Below, piece after piece: positions 1-7,861 of a stretch of DNA of 64,000 bases (positions are counted from its first letter, which is position 1; the number at the start of each line of letters is the position of its first letter). The DNA is from Paraburkholderia silvatlantica (GTDB lineage: Bacteria > Pseudomonadota > Gammaproteobacteria > Burkholderiales > Burkholderiaceae): the NCBI RefSeq assembly GCF_003096715.1, contig NZ_QEOL01000016.1, positions 124,001 to 188,000 on the forward strand, read 5' to 3'. Made by a program: the position numbers and the translations under genes. The notes under the pieces are model-generated. The model was not told the DNA's origin, ran no database searches, and saw only the letters and a program-made list of their open reading frames with translations.

Positions 1-1011
1 CTCATTCAGGCGCTGGTAGCCGAGCGCGCGGTCCCGGACATTTCCGATGGCCTCTTCCCCAGCGACGAAAGATGGCGGGAGGCAGCGGACCAGAGGCTCG
101 AACTGTGTGACCGGTTGTTCGCTCGCATTTATCACGAGCAATACGGCTTGCCCGCGTTCGTGCCGCCTTTCGTCATCATGCTCTGTGTGGTCTACGCCGC
201 GGCGGCGCTTGTCGGCTGCAATTACGACTTCGGGCAGAGCGATATTGCGGCTGAAAGAACCGGTGTTTACGGCATCACGCAACAGGTGTTGGTCGCGTCC
301 TTCGGCGGCGCACTGATGTTCGTCGTGAGCGACTCGGTGCTCAGCATTCGCCGTAGGGCGTTGAACGTCTCGGATGTGTACTGGTACGCGCTGCGCGTGT
401 TCCTTGCGACCCCGCTTGCCATGGTGATGGGCGGAACTGACGGCGCCGGCGCGGCGCTCGTCTTCGCACTGGGCACGTTTCCCGTTGAAGCCTTGCTCAA
501 GATCGTTCGCCGCTTCGGATTTCCTCAACTCACGCCGTTCGAGAAAGCGGAAAACCCGCCCGACAAGCTGCTTTCGCTAACCGGCGTCACCATTCCCATT
601 GTTTCCGTATTTGAATCAGAAGGCATCAACTCCGTCGAGCAGGTCGCGTCGGCGGACCCTGTCATCCTTTCCATCCGAACTGGCTTCCCGTTCCGCTTCA
701 CGCTTCGGCTGTGTTCACAGGCGATCGTGCGCCGCCACTTCGGCGAAAGCGCGGCGTCGCTGATTCCTGTCGGACTCGTCGACGTCGTGCCGATCTGGCT
801 ACTGATGAAAGCTGAGGATGGCGAAACGTCTGCGAACATGCCGAAGATCGACGACAGCGGGAGCGTGCTCGAAGACGCCGCGAACCGGCTCCTCCCGGAC
901 GATCCGCCCCAACAGCGCATGGCCGTGGTCAAGATGAAGTTCCGGCAGATCGCCGCGGAAGAATTCACCGTCATGCTCGCAAGAATCACGCCTCTCGATC
1001 CCTCTCTCTGA
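1..1011 (+). CDS. Membrane protein of unknown function, 5' end outside window
   Basis: The frame is open from the first base of the window to a TGA, so the gene begins upstream and at least 336 codons are present; an internal TTG at position 115 is not needed as a start. The visible part has a charged N-terminal stretch, then hydrophobic segments around codons 55-75, 95-110 and 135-165 that look like three or four membrane helices, and a soluble C-terminal region of about 170 residues rich in hydrophobic and acidic residues. No enzyme motif was recognised. It is followed after 82 bases by an endolysin-like gene on the same strand, so the two could be co-transcribed, but no function follows from that. 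I do not recognise the family. Confidence 0.7.
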   Translation, partial: LIQALVAERAVPDISDGLFPSDERWREAADQRLELCDRLFARIYHEQYGLPAFVPPFVIMLCVVYAAAALVGCNYDFGQSDIAAERTGVYGITQQVLVASFGGALMFVVSDSVLSIRRRALNVSDVYWYALRVFLATPLAMVMGGTDGAGAALVFALGTFPVEALLKIVRRFGFPQLTPFEKAENPPDKLLSLTGVTIPIVSVFESEGINSVEQVASADPVILSIRTGFPFRFTLRLCSQAIVRRHFGESAASLIPVGLVDVVPIWLLMKAEDGETSANMPKIDDSGSVLEDAANRLLPDDPPQQRMAVVKMKFRQIAAEEFTVMLARITPLDPSL

Positions 1012-1093
1012 GCGAGATGCAGGCGAATGGGTGCGAGGCTCGAGCATCGATTTTCGTGTCGCCAGGAATGGCAACCATGTTGAGGAGACCGTC

Positions 1094-1912
1094 ATGATCG
1101 CGGGCCCGTTGAAGCAGGGAGACAACGACGATGATGTGAGGACGTTACAGCAAACCCTGGCGACACACGGGTTCAGTCCAGGCGCTATCGATGGCATGTT
1201 CGGACAGGGAACGGTAGCAGCGGTCATGGCGTTCCAGAAGAGCGAGGGCCTGCTGCCCGACGGCATAGCCGGTCCGCGCACGCTCTCGGCGCTCGGTCTG
1301 GCCGATTCGACTACGCTGCCGAGCGCCATTCCTGCCGTGAGCGTCCAGATCGTCAGCCAGATTTTCCCCGTTACGCCGATAGGCAACATCAAGTCGAACT
1401 TGCCCTCGGTGCTCTCAGCGCTGGTGCAGTCGCGCATATCCGACAAGCCTATGGTCTTGATGGCGCTCGCGACAGTGCGCGCCGAAGTGGAGTGCTTCGA
1501 GCCGATTGCCGAGGGGGAGTCGAGATTCAATACTTCACCGTCCGGACATGCCTTCGACCTCTACGACAATCGCAAAGACCTCGGAAACCGCGGTGCGCCG
1601 GATGGCGCCGCCTTCAAGGGCCGTGGATACGTTCAGCTGACGGGGCGGCTCAACTACCAGACCTACGGTCCGAAACTCTCCACGCCCGTTGACCTCGTGA
1701 GCGATCCCGATCGCGCTTCCGATCCCACCGTCGCCGCGGAGCTGCTCGCACTGTTCCTTGCAGACCGCGAACTAGCGATCAAGAAAGCCTTGCTGGCTGG
1801 CAACATGGCGATGGCACGGCAACTGGTCAACGGCGGCACGAATGGGCTGGACCGGTTCGAAGATGCCTTTGAGCGCGGTTCCTCGCTGATCCCGGATCTG
1901 GCGGCCGACTGA
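1094..1912 (+). CDS. Peptidoglycan-binding, GH19/endolysin-like protein
   Basis: The 272-residue protein starts at an ATG seven bases after a GGAG ribosome site; an in-frame ATG at 1031 would add an unlikely leader. Residues about 5-65 are a typical PG_binding_1 module (QGDNDDDVRTLQQTL, then DGMFGQGT and FQKSEGLLPDGIAGP). Residues about 115-265 resemble a chitinase class I (GH19)-type lysozyme fold, seen in the segment KGRGYVQLTGRLNYQTYG and the late NGGTNGLDRF. This arrangement is usual for endolysins and for cell-wall hydrolases released by bacteria. There is no obvious signal peptide, so export would need a holin, a secretion system or lysis. The acidic residue in AEGESRF may be the general acid, by analogy only. 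No phage genes are visible nearby. Confidence 0.8.
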   Translation: MIAGPLKQGDNDDDVRTLQQTLATHGFSPGAIDGMFGQGTVAAVMAFQKSEGLLPDGIAGPRTLSALGLADSTTLPSAIPAVSVQIVSQIFPVTPIGNIKSNLPSVLSALVQSRISDKPMVLMALATVRAEVECFEPIAEGESRFNTSPSGHAFDLYDNRKDLGNRGAPDGAAFKGRGYVQLTGRLNYQTYGPKLSTPVDLVSDPDRASDPTVAAELLALFLADRELAIKKALLAGNMAMARQLVNGGTNGLDRFEDAFERGSSLIPDLAAD

Positions 1913-2048
1913 TCTGGAGCGGCGTGGCGAGGCCGCGCTGTTCCGAGGGCGGCGGCCAATTGCCTGAAAGCGATATTCAGGGTATGCATATCAGTTCATT
2001 CAATGACGGATGCCGCCGTCAGAATTTGCACCTGCTCACAATGAGCGG

Positions 2049-2981
2049 CTATCGTGTTCGGATCAACCGGTCGATTTCCTCGCGCACAGGCGCCGTCGCA
2101 GGACCGAAACGCGTAACTGCAAGCGCTGCAGCAGCATTGGCGCGTCGCGCTGCCTCCAGGGGAGCGCGACCTTCTGCTAGCGACGCGAGCAGAACACCCG
2201 TGTGCGCATCGCCTGCGCCATTGCTGTCGACGGGCGTGACTGCGAAGCCGCCGACGCGATGCACCGCGCCTTCCATCCACACGAGACAGCCGCGCTCACC
2301 GTCGCGCACGATCGTCAGGGCGCCGGCCGGCATTTGCGCGGCGATTTCGGCGATGGCATCGCTCGCCGTCGCACGTCCTGAATGACGCAGCGCTTCGCCG
2401 CAATTGGCGGTCCAGATATGCGTACGTCGCATTACGCGCGCGAGCAGTGCCGCATCGATCGTCCCGACCAGCGGGCCTGGATCGAACGCCACGCACACAT
2501 CGCCAGGCAGGGTCTCGAGCCAGTCGGCGAGGGTCGCGCACTTGCCCGGCACGCACAGGCTGTAGCCGCTGACATAAACGATGTCGCGCGAGGTCGCCGC
2601 GAGTGCGTCGAGCACGCCGCGATCGAGTTCGGCCTCCGCGCCGAGATGCGACACGAAGGTGCGCTCCGCGCCCGCATCGATGATCGCGACGCAAATCCCG
2701 GTGTCGCGGCCCGTTGTGCGCGCAGCCGCGATCTCGACGCGCTCGGCCAAAAGCGCTTCGCGCGCCAGTTCGCCGAAGCGGCCGTCGCCGTGGCCGCCCG
2801 CATAGACGACATCCATGCCGCTGCGTCTTGCGGCAGCCATCACGTTGAAGCCGCCGCCCACTTCGAAACTCGCATCCGATGCGAGCACGTCGCCGCCGTG
2901 CGGCGGAAGCGCGCCCACGCGCATGACCAGATCGACGATGACCTGTCCCGTGTGAATCAAACGGGGAACTGCCAGCTTCAT
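2049..2981 (-). CDS. PfkB-family carbohydrate/nucleoside kinase
   Basis: A 310-residue ribokinase-fold kinase. The start is an ATG preceded by AGGAGAG, and it overlaps the stop of the upstream permease as ATGA, which implies translational coupling. The N-terminal GGGFNVMAAARRSG segment is the usual sugar-binding loop and DSNGAGDAHTG is PfkB signature 2, with Asp258 as catalytic base. It should phosphorylate a sugar or nucleoside with ATP in the cytoplasm. It is the last gene of a minus-strand set with a GntR regulator, an ADP-ribosylglycohydrolase and an NCS1 permease; the same kinase, hydrolase and GntR classes make up E. coli yegV, yegU and yegW. A role in phosphorylating a ribosyl moiety released by the hydrolase is inference. 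The substrate is not visible in the sequence. Confidence 0.87.
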   Translation of the reverse strand: MKLAVPRLIHTGQVIVDLVMRVGALPPHGGDVLASDASFEVGGGFNVMAAARRSGMDVVYAGGHGDGRFGELAREALLAERVEIAAARTTGRDTGICVAIIDAGAERTFVSHLGAEAELDRGVLDALAATSRDIVYVSGYSLCVPGKCATLADWLETLPGDVCVAFDPGPLVGTIDAALLARVMRRTHIWTANCGEALRHSGRATASDAIAEIAAQMPAGALTIVRDGERGCLVWMEGAVHRVGGFAVTPVDSNGAGDAHTGVLLASLAEGRAPLEAARRANAAAALAVTRFGPATAPVREEIDRLIRTR

Positions 2982-4426
2982 GTCGTGCTCTCCTGCAAAC
3001 ATTGGGTGCGGCGCGCGCCGCCCAGCATCGCGTAAAGGCCGCCCGCGACCGTGAACGTCACGACCCAGCCAAGGCCGTTGTGTCCGAGCCAGCTATCGGC
3101 GAACGGCCCCCGAAAACCATGCTCGCCGATCGAAAGGAAGCAGAAGCCCAGCACGATCGCGATCGCCCACGCGCCGAGTGCGCGCCACTCGATGCCGTTG
3201 CGATACCAGTAGGCGCTGCGCGGGCTTACGTCGAGCAGCGCTTCGGCGCGATAGTGATCGCGGCCTGCGAGATCGACGATGAAGATGCCGACCCACGCCG
3301 TGATCGGCACCGCGAGCAGCGAGATGAAGCCGATAAACGGCCCGTAGAAGCTACCCTCGATCAGCATGAAGTAGACGGAGCCGCTCGTGATCGCCACGAT
3401 GTCGACCACCACTGCCTGTACGCGCTTGACCTTCAGGCCGAGCGTGAGCGTCGTGAGGCCCGCCGAATAGACCGACAGATAGTTCGACAGCAGCAGCCCG
3501 CCGAACGCAGCGATCAGATACGGGATCGCCATCCAGTGCGGCAGCAACTCGCGGATCGCGGCGATCGGGTCGGTCGCCGAAGCGAGCGTGTCGTTGCCGA
3601 CCGAAAGCAGTGCGCCGAGCGTGACGAGCAGCACCAGCGGAATGCCCGCGCCGAACGCCGCCGATGCCACCAGCGCGCCGGCCTTCACGTCGCGCGCCTG
3701 ATAGCGCGACATGTCCGCGCCGGCGTTGGCCCAGCCGATGCCGGTGCCCGCCGCGATCGTGCCGATGCCGATGACGACAGCGCTTGCGGGCGCCGGCGCG
3801 GCGGCGAACACCGCATGCCAGTCGATCGAACCGGCGAGGAACGCCCCGACCACCAGATTGAGCGCGCCGAACACCCACGTCGACCATTTCTGGATCACGA
3901 GCAGCGTCGCGTGGCCGAGGCCGGACACCACGAGCGTGGCCGCGACGAAAACCGCGATGAAGCCGAGCGTGAGCGCAGGCGAGGCCTTCGCGTCGGCGGA
4001 CGTGCCGAACACGATCGAGCACAGCGAGAGCAGTACGAACGCGCCCGTGGTTGTGTTGACGGTTTCCCAGCCCAGGCGCGACAGCAGCGAGACGATGGTC
4101 GGGCCGATATTGCCGCGCACGCCGAAAATGGCCCGCGAGAGTGTCAGGCTCGGCGCGTGGCCGCGCCGCCCGGCGATCGAAATCACGCCGACGATGGCGA
4201 ACGAGCCCGCCGCGCCAATCACGGCGACCAGCATCGCCTGCCAGAACGCGAGATGCTGGAAGGCGACCAGCGTGGCGCCGAGCGGCAGCCCGAGAATGCT
4301 GATATTGGCGGCGAACCAGACCCAGAAGAGTTGCAGCGGATGGCCGCGGCATTCGTCCTCGGGCACGGGTTCGATGCCGCGCGCCTCGATTTTGCCTGCG
4401 TTGGCGGAATTGCTTGACGAAGCCAT
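2978..4426 (-). CDS. NCS1-family cytosine/purine/allantoin-type permease
   Basis: A 482-residue, strongly hydrophobic protein with about twelve predicted membrane helices. A soluble N-terminal leader ends in GIEPVPEDECRGHPLQLFWVW, the usual entry of NCS1 (CodB/PurP-type) symporters, followed by ANISILGLPLGA and a mid-protein GIGWANAGADMSRY motif typical of the cytosine permease branch. It should import a nucleobase or nucleoside-like compound across the inner membrane with a cation. The open frame extends further upstream, but the ATG at 4426 follows an AGGAGACTC ribosome site and matches the family N-terminus. Its stop overlaps the start of the PfkB kinase, and it lies 34 bases after the ADP-ribosylglycohydrolase gene. 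In E. coli the equivalent place in the yeg group is taken by the MFS nucleoside carrier YegT, so this looks like a replacement of the transporter. Confidence 0.87.
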   Translation of the reverse strand: MASSSNSANAGKIEARGIEPVPEDECRGHPLQLFWVWFAANISILGLPLGATLVAFQHLAFWQAMLVAVIGAAGSFAIVGVISIAGRRGHAPSLTLSRAIFGVRGNIGPTIVSLLSRLGWETVNTTTGAFVLLSLCSIVFGTSADAKASPALTLGFIAVFVAATLVVSGLGHATLLVIQKWSTWVFGALNLVVGAFLAGSIDWHAVFAAAPAPASAVVIGIGTIAAGTGIGWANAGADMSRYQARDVKAGALVASAAFGAGIPLVLLVTLGALLSVGNDTLASATDPIAAIRELLPHWMAIPYLIAAFGGLLLSNYLSVYSAGLTTLTLGLKVKRVQAVVVDIVAITSGSVYFMLIEGSFYGPFIGFISLLAVPITAWVGIFIVDLAGRDHYRAEALLDVSPRSAYWYRNGIEWRALGAWAIAIVLGFCFLSIGEHGFRGPFADSWLGHNGLGWVVTFTVAGGLYAMLGGARRTQCLQESTT

Positions 4427-4460
4427 CGGTGAGTCTCCTGGGTCGTAGGGTTGCAGCGCC

Positions 4461-5510
4461 TTAGCCGCGCGGGCCGCGCAGATCGAGCAACTGCCGGATG
4501 AGGGGATCGAGATCGAGCGCGTTGACTCGGCGTACGGTCTCCACGGGTTCGCGCGGCAGCGCGTCGTAGCCGGCACAGGCGCCGAGCATGGCGCCGAGCA
4601 TGGCCGCGATAGTGTCGGTGTCGCCGCCGAGGCTGGCCGCGGTCGCGAGCGAGCTTTCGATGGGGGTGCCGCGGTGCGCGGCGTCGTGGGCGAGGGCGAA
4701 CGCCGCGACCACCGATTCCTGCGAGGCGACTGAGGTGCCGACCACGTCGTAGAGCAGGTCGGCGAGCGTGTCGCCGACCATCTGCGCGGTGAGTTCGGCG
4801 ACCCAGCGGATGCGCGCGCCGATGCGCGCGCCGGCGACCCAGAAGCCGCGCTGTTCGCCGCGCTGCGCGAAGTCGGCGCCGATAGCCAGCGCTTCGGGCA
4901 ACGTGGCGCCTGCGATGCCTGCGGATACGGCTGCCGCAACGGCGGCCGCGCTCGCGATGCCGAGCGTGGTGTTGTGCGTGACGATGCATGAGCCGACCAC
5001 GGCGTCGACGAAGGCGTCCGGGCTGGCGAGCGAGGCCGCGATGCCCACCGGCGTCACGCGCATCGCGGCGCCGTTGGTCGTGCCGAAGCGGCCCGCGACC
5101 AGGACGTTCTCGCCGTCGACGATCGCCTGGGTGGCGCGGCGCGTAGACGGGCCGAGCAGGTCGAGCGAGCCTTTCGCCTTCATCGCCGCCTCCCATGCGA
5201 TCAGCCGCCGCGCGAACTCGAGCGGCTCGATCGTGCCGTCGCCGTCGACGAGCAACTGTGCGACCAGCACGGCCTGCTCGGTGTCGTCGGTGATCGAGCC
5301 GGCGGGCATGCTGGGGGCGATCGGTTGGTCGGCGTCAGCGTCGAGCAGCGCCGCGACGCGACCGTAGCGCGTGTGAATCTGCTCGCGGCTTAGCGACTGG
5401 GTGGGCATGCCGAAGGCGTCGCCGAGCGCGAGGCCGTAGAACGCGCCGCGTGCGCGGTCGAAGCGGGCGTCTGCGGAGGCAGCAGAAGAGGGGGAGCGGG
5501 ACATCGACAT
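4461..5510 (-). CDS. ADP-ribosylglycohydrolase family protein (YegU-like)
   Basis: A 349-residue protein. The N-terminal GLALGDAFGMPTQSL, then SITDDTEQAV and the C-terminal SLGGDTDTIAAMLGAMLGA are the three hallmark segments of the ADP-ribosylglycohydrolase/DraG fold; the paired acidic residues bind two Mg ions and hydrolyse an N-glycosidic bond to ribose. Its ATG overlaps the stop of the upstream gntR as TGATG, so the two are probably translationally coupled. A second ATG two codons later (5504) is possible. With the permease and the PfkB kinase downstream, the likely scheme is uptake of a ribosylated compound, hydrolysis here, and phosphorylation of the sugar. That scheme is inference. Reversal of protein ADP-ribosylation is the alternative role for this fold, but the catabolic context argues against it. 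Confidence 0.87.
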   Translation of the reverse strand: MSMSRSPSSAASADARFDRARGAFYGLALGDAFGMPTQSLSREQIHTRYGRVAALLDADADQPIAPSMPAGSITDDTEQAVLVAQLLVDGDGTIEPLEFARRLIAWEAAMKAKGSLDLLGPSTRRATQAIVDGENVLVAGRFGTTNGAAMRVTPVGIAASLASPDAFVDAVVGSCIVTHNTTLGIASAAAVAAAVSAGIAGATLPEALAIGADFAQRGEQRGFWVAGARIGARIRWVAELTAQMVGDTLADLLYDVVGTSVASQESVVAAFALAHDAAHRGTPIESSLATAASLGGDTDTIAAMLGAMLGACAGYDALPREPVETVRRVNALDLDPLIRQLLDLRGPRG

Positions 5511-6238
5511 CAGAATTCCAGGTGCAGGGCGAAGTGAGCCGGGTCGAGCAGGCTGACCACGTACTCCATGATGCGGTTGTCGCGATCGCGGGTCAGACGC
5601 CGCGAGCGCAGGAACGAGGTGCCGGCGCGGCGCTTGAGCAGTTTGGCGTCGCCGGCTTCGAGCCCGACCACCTCGGCCCATTGCTCGCCGTGATCGGCCA
5701 CCATGCCGTGGGCCGCGAGCGTGCGGTACAGCGAGCCACCCACCAGACCTTCGAGCGGCAGCGCCGCGAGTTCGTCGGAGAACGGCAGGCGGCTGCGTTC
5801 GAGCGAAATGAAGGTGGAGGGGTCACCGATCAGGCGCATCCGGTCGATGGCGACGAAGCGCGAACTACGCAGGCGCAGCTCCTTGGCGAGCGCCTCGTCT
5901 TCGACGATGGCGATCTGCAGCAGCTTCGTCTGCACGCTGCCGCCGGCCTGTTCGATCGCGGTGGTCCAGCCGAGCGAGCCGTCGATCGCCTGGCCGTTGA
6001 ACGTCACGAACGAGCCGACGCCACCCTTGCGGGTGATCAGGCCGTTGGTCGTCAGCAGGTCGAGCCCCTTGCGCACCGTGTTGCGGCTCACCGCGAAGCG
6101 CTCCACCAGTTCGCTCTCGCTTTCGAGCTGCTGACCGTAGGGCAGCCGCCCGGTCAGGATGTCGCGCTCGAGCGCCGCCGCGACCATGTGCGCTTTCGAG
6201 CGCCCGACATCGGACGCCTTGGCCGATTTTCGAACCAT
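5510..6238 (-). CDS. GntR/HutC-family transcriptional regulator
   Basis: A 242-residue regulator with an N-terminal winged helix (about residues 15-80; ESELVERFAVSRNTVRKGLDLL is split by the recognition helix) and a C-terminal UTRA ligand-binding domain (about 100-235) ending in VSLLDPAHFALHLEF, the usual HutC-type close. The ATG is preceded by GGGAGACTGAAG. It is the first gene of a run that continues into the hydrolase, permease and kinase, so it probably autoregulates the set. A dyad with half-sites ACAAGT and ACATGT lies 77-92 bases upstream, and a similar one lies in front of the porin gene at 7422. HutC-family proteins sense small metabolites from their pathway, here perhaps the nucleoside or phosphosugar. 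Confidence 0.9.
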   Translation of the reverse strand: MVRKSAKASDVGRSKAHMVAAALERDILTGRLPYGQQLESESELVERFAVSRNTVRKGLDLLTTNGLITRKGGVGSFVTFNGQAIDGSLGWTTAIEQAGGSVQTKLLQIAIVEDEALAKELRLRSSRFVAIDRMRLIGDPSTFISLERSRLPFSDELAALPLEGLVGGSLYRTLAAHGMVADHGEQWAEVVGLEAGDAKLLKRRAGTSFLRSRRLTRDRDNRIMEYVVSLLDPAHFALHLEF

Positions 6239-6314
6239 CTTCAGTCTCCCGTGAGCAGTCGGTGCAAGTGCGCGCCGGCGGGAGCCGGTGCGCTCATCGC
6301 GCCTTGTAAAAGGC

Positions 6315-6330
6315 ACAAGTATGCACATGT
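6315..6330. promoter_or_regulatory. Putative GntR operator upstream of gntR
   Basis: ACAAGT and ACATGT half-sites are separated by four bases in the 158-base gap between the porin stop and the gntR start. An overlapping dyad CTTGT-N7-ACAAG (6303-6319) increases the symmetry. A near-identical arrangement stands upstream of the porin gene. Assignment to the adjacent regulator is inferred from position. Confidence 0.45.
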
Positions 6331-6396
6331 TTTCTGACGGGTGGCATCGGGTGGGGAATCGGCTTGCGCGCAGCATGATCGGCCTGGCGGTTCGAA

Positions 6397-7422
6397 TCAG
6401 AAGCGATGGACGAAGCCAAGCTGGACACCGCGCGCGTCCGCGCCCGCGTAGGCGAGCGGCAGGCCCGCGTTGGCGGAGCCCGCGAGGCGATATGAGGCTT
6501 CGCCGCGGTTCTGCAGAAACGACACTGCGCCGTACAGCGAGGTGCGCTTCGAAAGCGTATAGGTGTAGAGCGCGGCGATCTGCCGGGCGTTGTCGCCCTG
6601 GCCGGTTTCGTCGTGCAGCAGCGTGCCGCCGAGCGCGATCGCCTGAGCGGGCGTGAGCTGATACAGCGCGGAAATGCCGTAGATATTCACGTCGAGCGCA
6701 AGATCGTCCCACTTCGCGCCGCTCCAGCCCAGATAAACGGTGGTTTTGCCGATCTGGTACGACGTGCCGACTTCCGCCGTGTGGTCGAGCGTGCTGTTGT
6801 CGGGGCTGCGCACGCCCTGGATGGCGGCGACTGCCGAGAACGGCCCGTTCGCGTAGGTAACGTCCGCCTGATAGCTCGCGCCCGCGGAGCGCAGGCCCCC
6901 GGCGTCGCCGAAGCCGACATAGACACTGAACTGCAGGCCCGACATCGTCGGCGAGGTGTACGACACGGTGTTACTGGTGCGCACCGCGTAGGTCATCATG
7001 TTGCTGAAGCCCGAGGCCTGGGTCGACGCGCCGAACGCATCGAGGCCGCCCTGATCGTTGAAGATCGGCGAATTCTGGCGGCCGAGTCGCACCTCACCCC
7101 AGTTGCCGCCGATGCCGACCCACGCCTGGCGGTTGAACATCGAGCCGGGCGAGGCGAACGTGCCATCGTTCGGATTGAAGCCGTTTTGCAGGTCGAAGCC
7201 CACGTAGTTGCCGCCGCCGATGTCTTCGTGCCCGCGCAGGCCGATGCGGCTCGCCCACTGTCCCGACGAGCCGACCGCGGCGGTGTAGCCGTTACCGGTG
7301 TTCACGTACTGAACGAACTCGTCGACGATGCCGTACAGCGTCACGCCCGAGTCGGCGCGTGCAACGGGCGGCAGCGCGCAGACAGCGAGAACGCAAGCGT
7401 GACGAAGTGGACGGGTGGACAT
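6397..7422 (-). CDS. Gram-negative porin (OmpC/Bpr type)
   Basis: A 341-residue outer-membrane porin. The ATG follows an AAGGA site seven bases upstream; an N-terminal signal peptide ends near VARADSG, and the mature protein opens with GVTLYGIVDEFVQYV, the standard first strand of Burkholderiales general porins. Alternating amphipathic segments and the terminal residues GVQLGFVHRF, with a final Phe for Bam recognition, fit a 16-stranded barrel. Family members form trimers for diffusion of small hydrophilic solutes. It stands just upstream of the gntR-hydrolase-permease-kinase set on the same strand and shares an ACATGT/ACAAGT dyad with gntR, so it may be the outer-membrane entry for the same substrate. 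It could instead serve the adjacent nicotinate cluster, though no NicR-like site was seen before it. Confidence 0.9.
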   Translation of the reverse strand: MSTRPLRHACVLAVCALPPVARADSGVTLYGIVDEFVQYVNTGNGYTAAVGSSGQWASRIGLRGHEDIGGGNYVGFDLQNGFNPNDGTFASPGSMFNRQAWVGIGGNWGEVRLGRQNSPIFNDQGGLDAFGASTQASGFSNMMTYAVRTSNTVSYTSPTMSGLQFSVYVGFGDAGGLRSAGASYQADVTYANGPFSAVAAIQGVRSPDNSTLDHTAEVGTSYQIGKTTVYLGWSGAKWDDLALDVNIYGISALYQLTPAQAIALGGTLLHDETGQGDNARQIAALYTYTLSKRTSLYGAVSFLQNRGEASYRLAGSANAGLPLAYAGADARGVQLGFVHRF

Positions 7423-7485
7423 TGGAGATCCTTGTGACCGGTTGAGTGGGGCCGTTTCATTGGCCAGCCTGTTCTCTAAAAAAGT

Positions 7486-7501
7486 ACATGTAGGAACAAG
7501 T
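7486..7501. promoter_or_regulatory. Putative GntR operator upstream of porin
   Basis: ACATGT and ACAAGT half-sites are separated by four bases, 64-79 bases upstream of the porin start. This matches the pattern before gntR. A third ACAAGT lies at 7525-7530. Regulation of the porin by the linked GntR protein is inference. Confidence 0.45.
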
Positions 7502-7820
7502 TCAAAGTTAAGGTTCCAATTAGCACAAGTCAAGCGACTCAATATCAGGGAAAACCTTGGGTTGTGGTGTGTGGCACGGTGCCGCTACGGACGCGTCGTG
7601 ATGCGCTGCGTTGGGCGTGCCGGAGATGCGGATGTCGTGGGGGACGAGACGAGCGAAGCGTGTGTTCAGGCGAACGGAGCGCGTCGCGCGATAGTGGGGC
7701 AGAAAGGGACGCGTGGGGCAGCGGGAAGGTCTGTGCGCCCTTGGGGCAGGGGTACTGTCGAAGGCTGCCGCGCCCGAAGCGAGCACGGTGAACCTCCGAA
7801 ATGGTGCGGGAAAACTATGG

Positions 7821-7846
7821 GGAAGGCACCTGGCGAGTGCCTTTCC
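7821..7846 (-). terminator. Hairpin after nicT
   Basis: Inverted repeat with core arms AAGGCAC/GTGCCTT and a seven-base loop (7823-7843) lying 16 bases beyond the nicT stop. On the minus strand it is followed by a T-containing tract. It is a plausible intrinsic terminator for nicT. Confidence 0.5.
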
Positions 7847-7861
7847 CGCGGGCCGCGATAA

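Larger units (their letters stand above)
7423..7861. other. Intergenic region between porin and nicT
   Basis: About 440 bases with no supported gene. It holds the porin promoter region with the ACATGT/ACAAGT dyad and, next to nicT, a terminator-like hairpin. Open frames here overlap those elements and have no family resemblance. Confidence 0.6.

Noticed and set aside
1094-1912. Prophage signal from the endolysin-like gene
   Set aside because: No holin, tail, capsid or integrase gene is adjacent; a lone wall hydrolase is not enough to call a phage.
3002-4417. 471-codon plus-strand open frame opposite the NCS1 permease
   Set aside because: Low-complexity Arg/Asp/Glu-rich translation with no hydrophobic core; shadow of the permease gene.
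7415-7861. 148-codon plus-strand open frame between porin and nicT
   Set aside because: It overlaps the porin start, the GntR-type dyad and the nicT terminator, and lacks a ribosome site and any family resemblance.
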